64,000 bases of DNA from Candidatus Proruminimicrobium quisquiliarum (GTDB lineage Bacteria > Elusimicrobiota > Endomicrobiia > Endomicrobiales > Endomicrobiaceae): positions 124,001-188,000 of the forward strand of contig JAHDRN010000005.1 of assembly GCA_018433245.1 (NCBI GenBank), written 5' to 3'. Under the pieces are notes generated by a model that was given only the letters and a program-made list of their open reading frames with translations, did no database searches and was not told the origin of the DNA. The translations under genes were made by a program, and so were the position numbers. Within the stretch, counting starts at the first letter, position 1; the number at the start of each line of letters is the position of its first letter. This document shows positions 63,670-64,000 of the stretch, in pieces.

Positions 63670-64000
63670 ATATAATAAATCTTTCCTATAAAAACATTTT
63701 AAGAAAAAAACTGCGTTCTACCCTTACTGTTTTTGCCATAGCCCTGTCGGCATGGGTTCTCACAAGTCTTTTAGGTTTTAACAAAGGCTATGAAACCGCC
63801 CTTAATAAAGATATTGATAATATGGGATTTCAAATTCTTGTGGCGGCAAAAGGATGCCCTTACGAAGCGGCGACTTTGATGTTGAAAGGCGGGACAGGTC
63901 TTCGTTATATGGAAGAAAATATCACGGAAAAAATAACCGCTTATCCTGAAACAAATAAGGTAACTCCTATGCTTATGCAGGCTGTTTTTGACCCTAACAA
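63666..64000 (+). CDS. ABC transporter permease, MacB/FtsX-like (partial)
   Basis: The first 111 residues before the window ends. MNIINLSYKNILRKKLRSTL is a typical MacB/LolC-type N-terminus with a cytoplasmic amphipathic helix, then the first membrane span (FAIALSAWVLTSLL). The periplasmic part begins with ILVAAKGCPYEAATLMLKGG, including a single Cys that may matter for the substrate. ATPase, adaptor and any second permease would lie beyond 64,000. Translational coupling (ATGA) to the FMN-binding-like gene supports one export or uptake machine. Confidence 0.82.
   Translation, partial: MNIINLSYKNILRKKLRSTLTVFAIALSAWVLTSLLGFNKGYETALNKDIDNMGFQILVAAKGCPYEAATLMLKGGTGLRYMEENITEKITAYPETNKVTPMLMQAVFDPN

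Overview
The window is an AT-rich, gene-dense stretch of a bacterial chromosome. It carries about 62 protein genes, many overlapping by 1-20 bases, and one tRNA. The organism is a diderm (Gram-negative-type) anaerobe: there are heptose genes for LPS (gmhA, rfaE2), a TolC-family protein, outer-membrane barrels, a Wzy-like polymerase and lipoproteins. The metabolism looks fermentative and cobalamin-using (acetate kinase, malic enzyme, Fe-S fumarase, B12-dependent NrdJ and MetH). The repertoire and protein style remind me of Elusimicrobiota (Endomicrobium-like lineages). That is an inference, not something the sequence proves.

Layout. 1-2.2 kb (-): three secreted surface proteins, one cut by the window edge and two forming a possible chaperone/subunit pair. 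2.2-11.2 kb (-): a long run coaD, pilT, prepilin-like gene, pilD, Wzy/TPR polymerase, flippase-like protein, GT2, isocitrate dehydrogenase, ndk, ackA. 11.3-20.9 kb (+): aspS, PgpH-like HD phosphodiesterase, ybeY, two CNNM/CorC proteins, recO, glyQ, glyS. 20.9-26.1 kb (+): two tandem GT-C/TPR membrane proteins and a short ComEC. 26.1-27.8 kb (-): glycerol-1-phosphate dehydrogenase with a HAD phosphatase. 27.9-37.9 kb (+): argD, argG, argH, TolC-like, patatin, a second tandem GT-C/TPR pair and a TPR protein, closed by a bidirectional terminator. 37.9-41.9 kb (-): lepA, lepB, NfeD, stomatin-like protein. 42.0-49.3 kb (+): pepP-like peptidase, efp, accB, accC, terminator, gmhA, rfaE2, thiD2, short metH. 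49.3-53.5 kb (-): nrdR, nrdJ, dcd, DUF2147. 53.7-60.6 kb (-): malic enzyme, TPR lipoprotein, two-subunit fumarase, coaX, outer-membrane protein, SEC59-like kinase, polysaccharide deacetylase, YhcH. 60.76 kb: tRNA-Ser(UGA). 61.2-64 kb (+): a CsoR-controlled envelope/ABC operon running off the right edge.

Points most worth following up. (1) AccB next to accC has arginine in place of the biotin-accepting lysine. (2) A 76-bp-spaced duplication upstream of nrdR carries two sigma70 promoters, each overlaid by a 31-bp-spaced pair of NrdR-box-like sites. (3) A CsoR-type operator and promoter drive an unusual operon of a YtkA-like protein, a porin-like protein, an FMN-binding-like protein and an ABC permease. 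(4) Four GT-C/TPR putative glycosyltransferases sit in two tandem pairs with a base composition unlike their neighbours. (5) Promoters placed so that the coaD and pepP mRNAs should be leaderless. (6) A probable ATT start codon for the flippase-like gene. No CRISPR array, insertion sequence, prophage or rRNA was seen.
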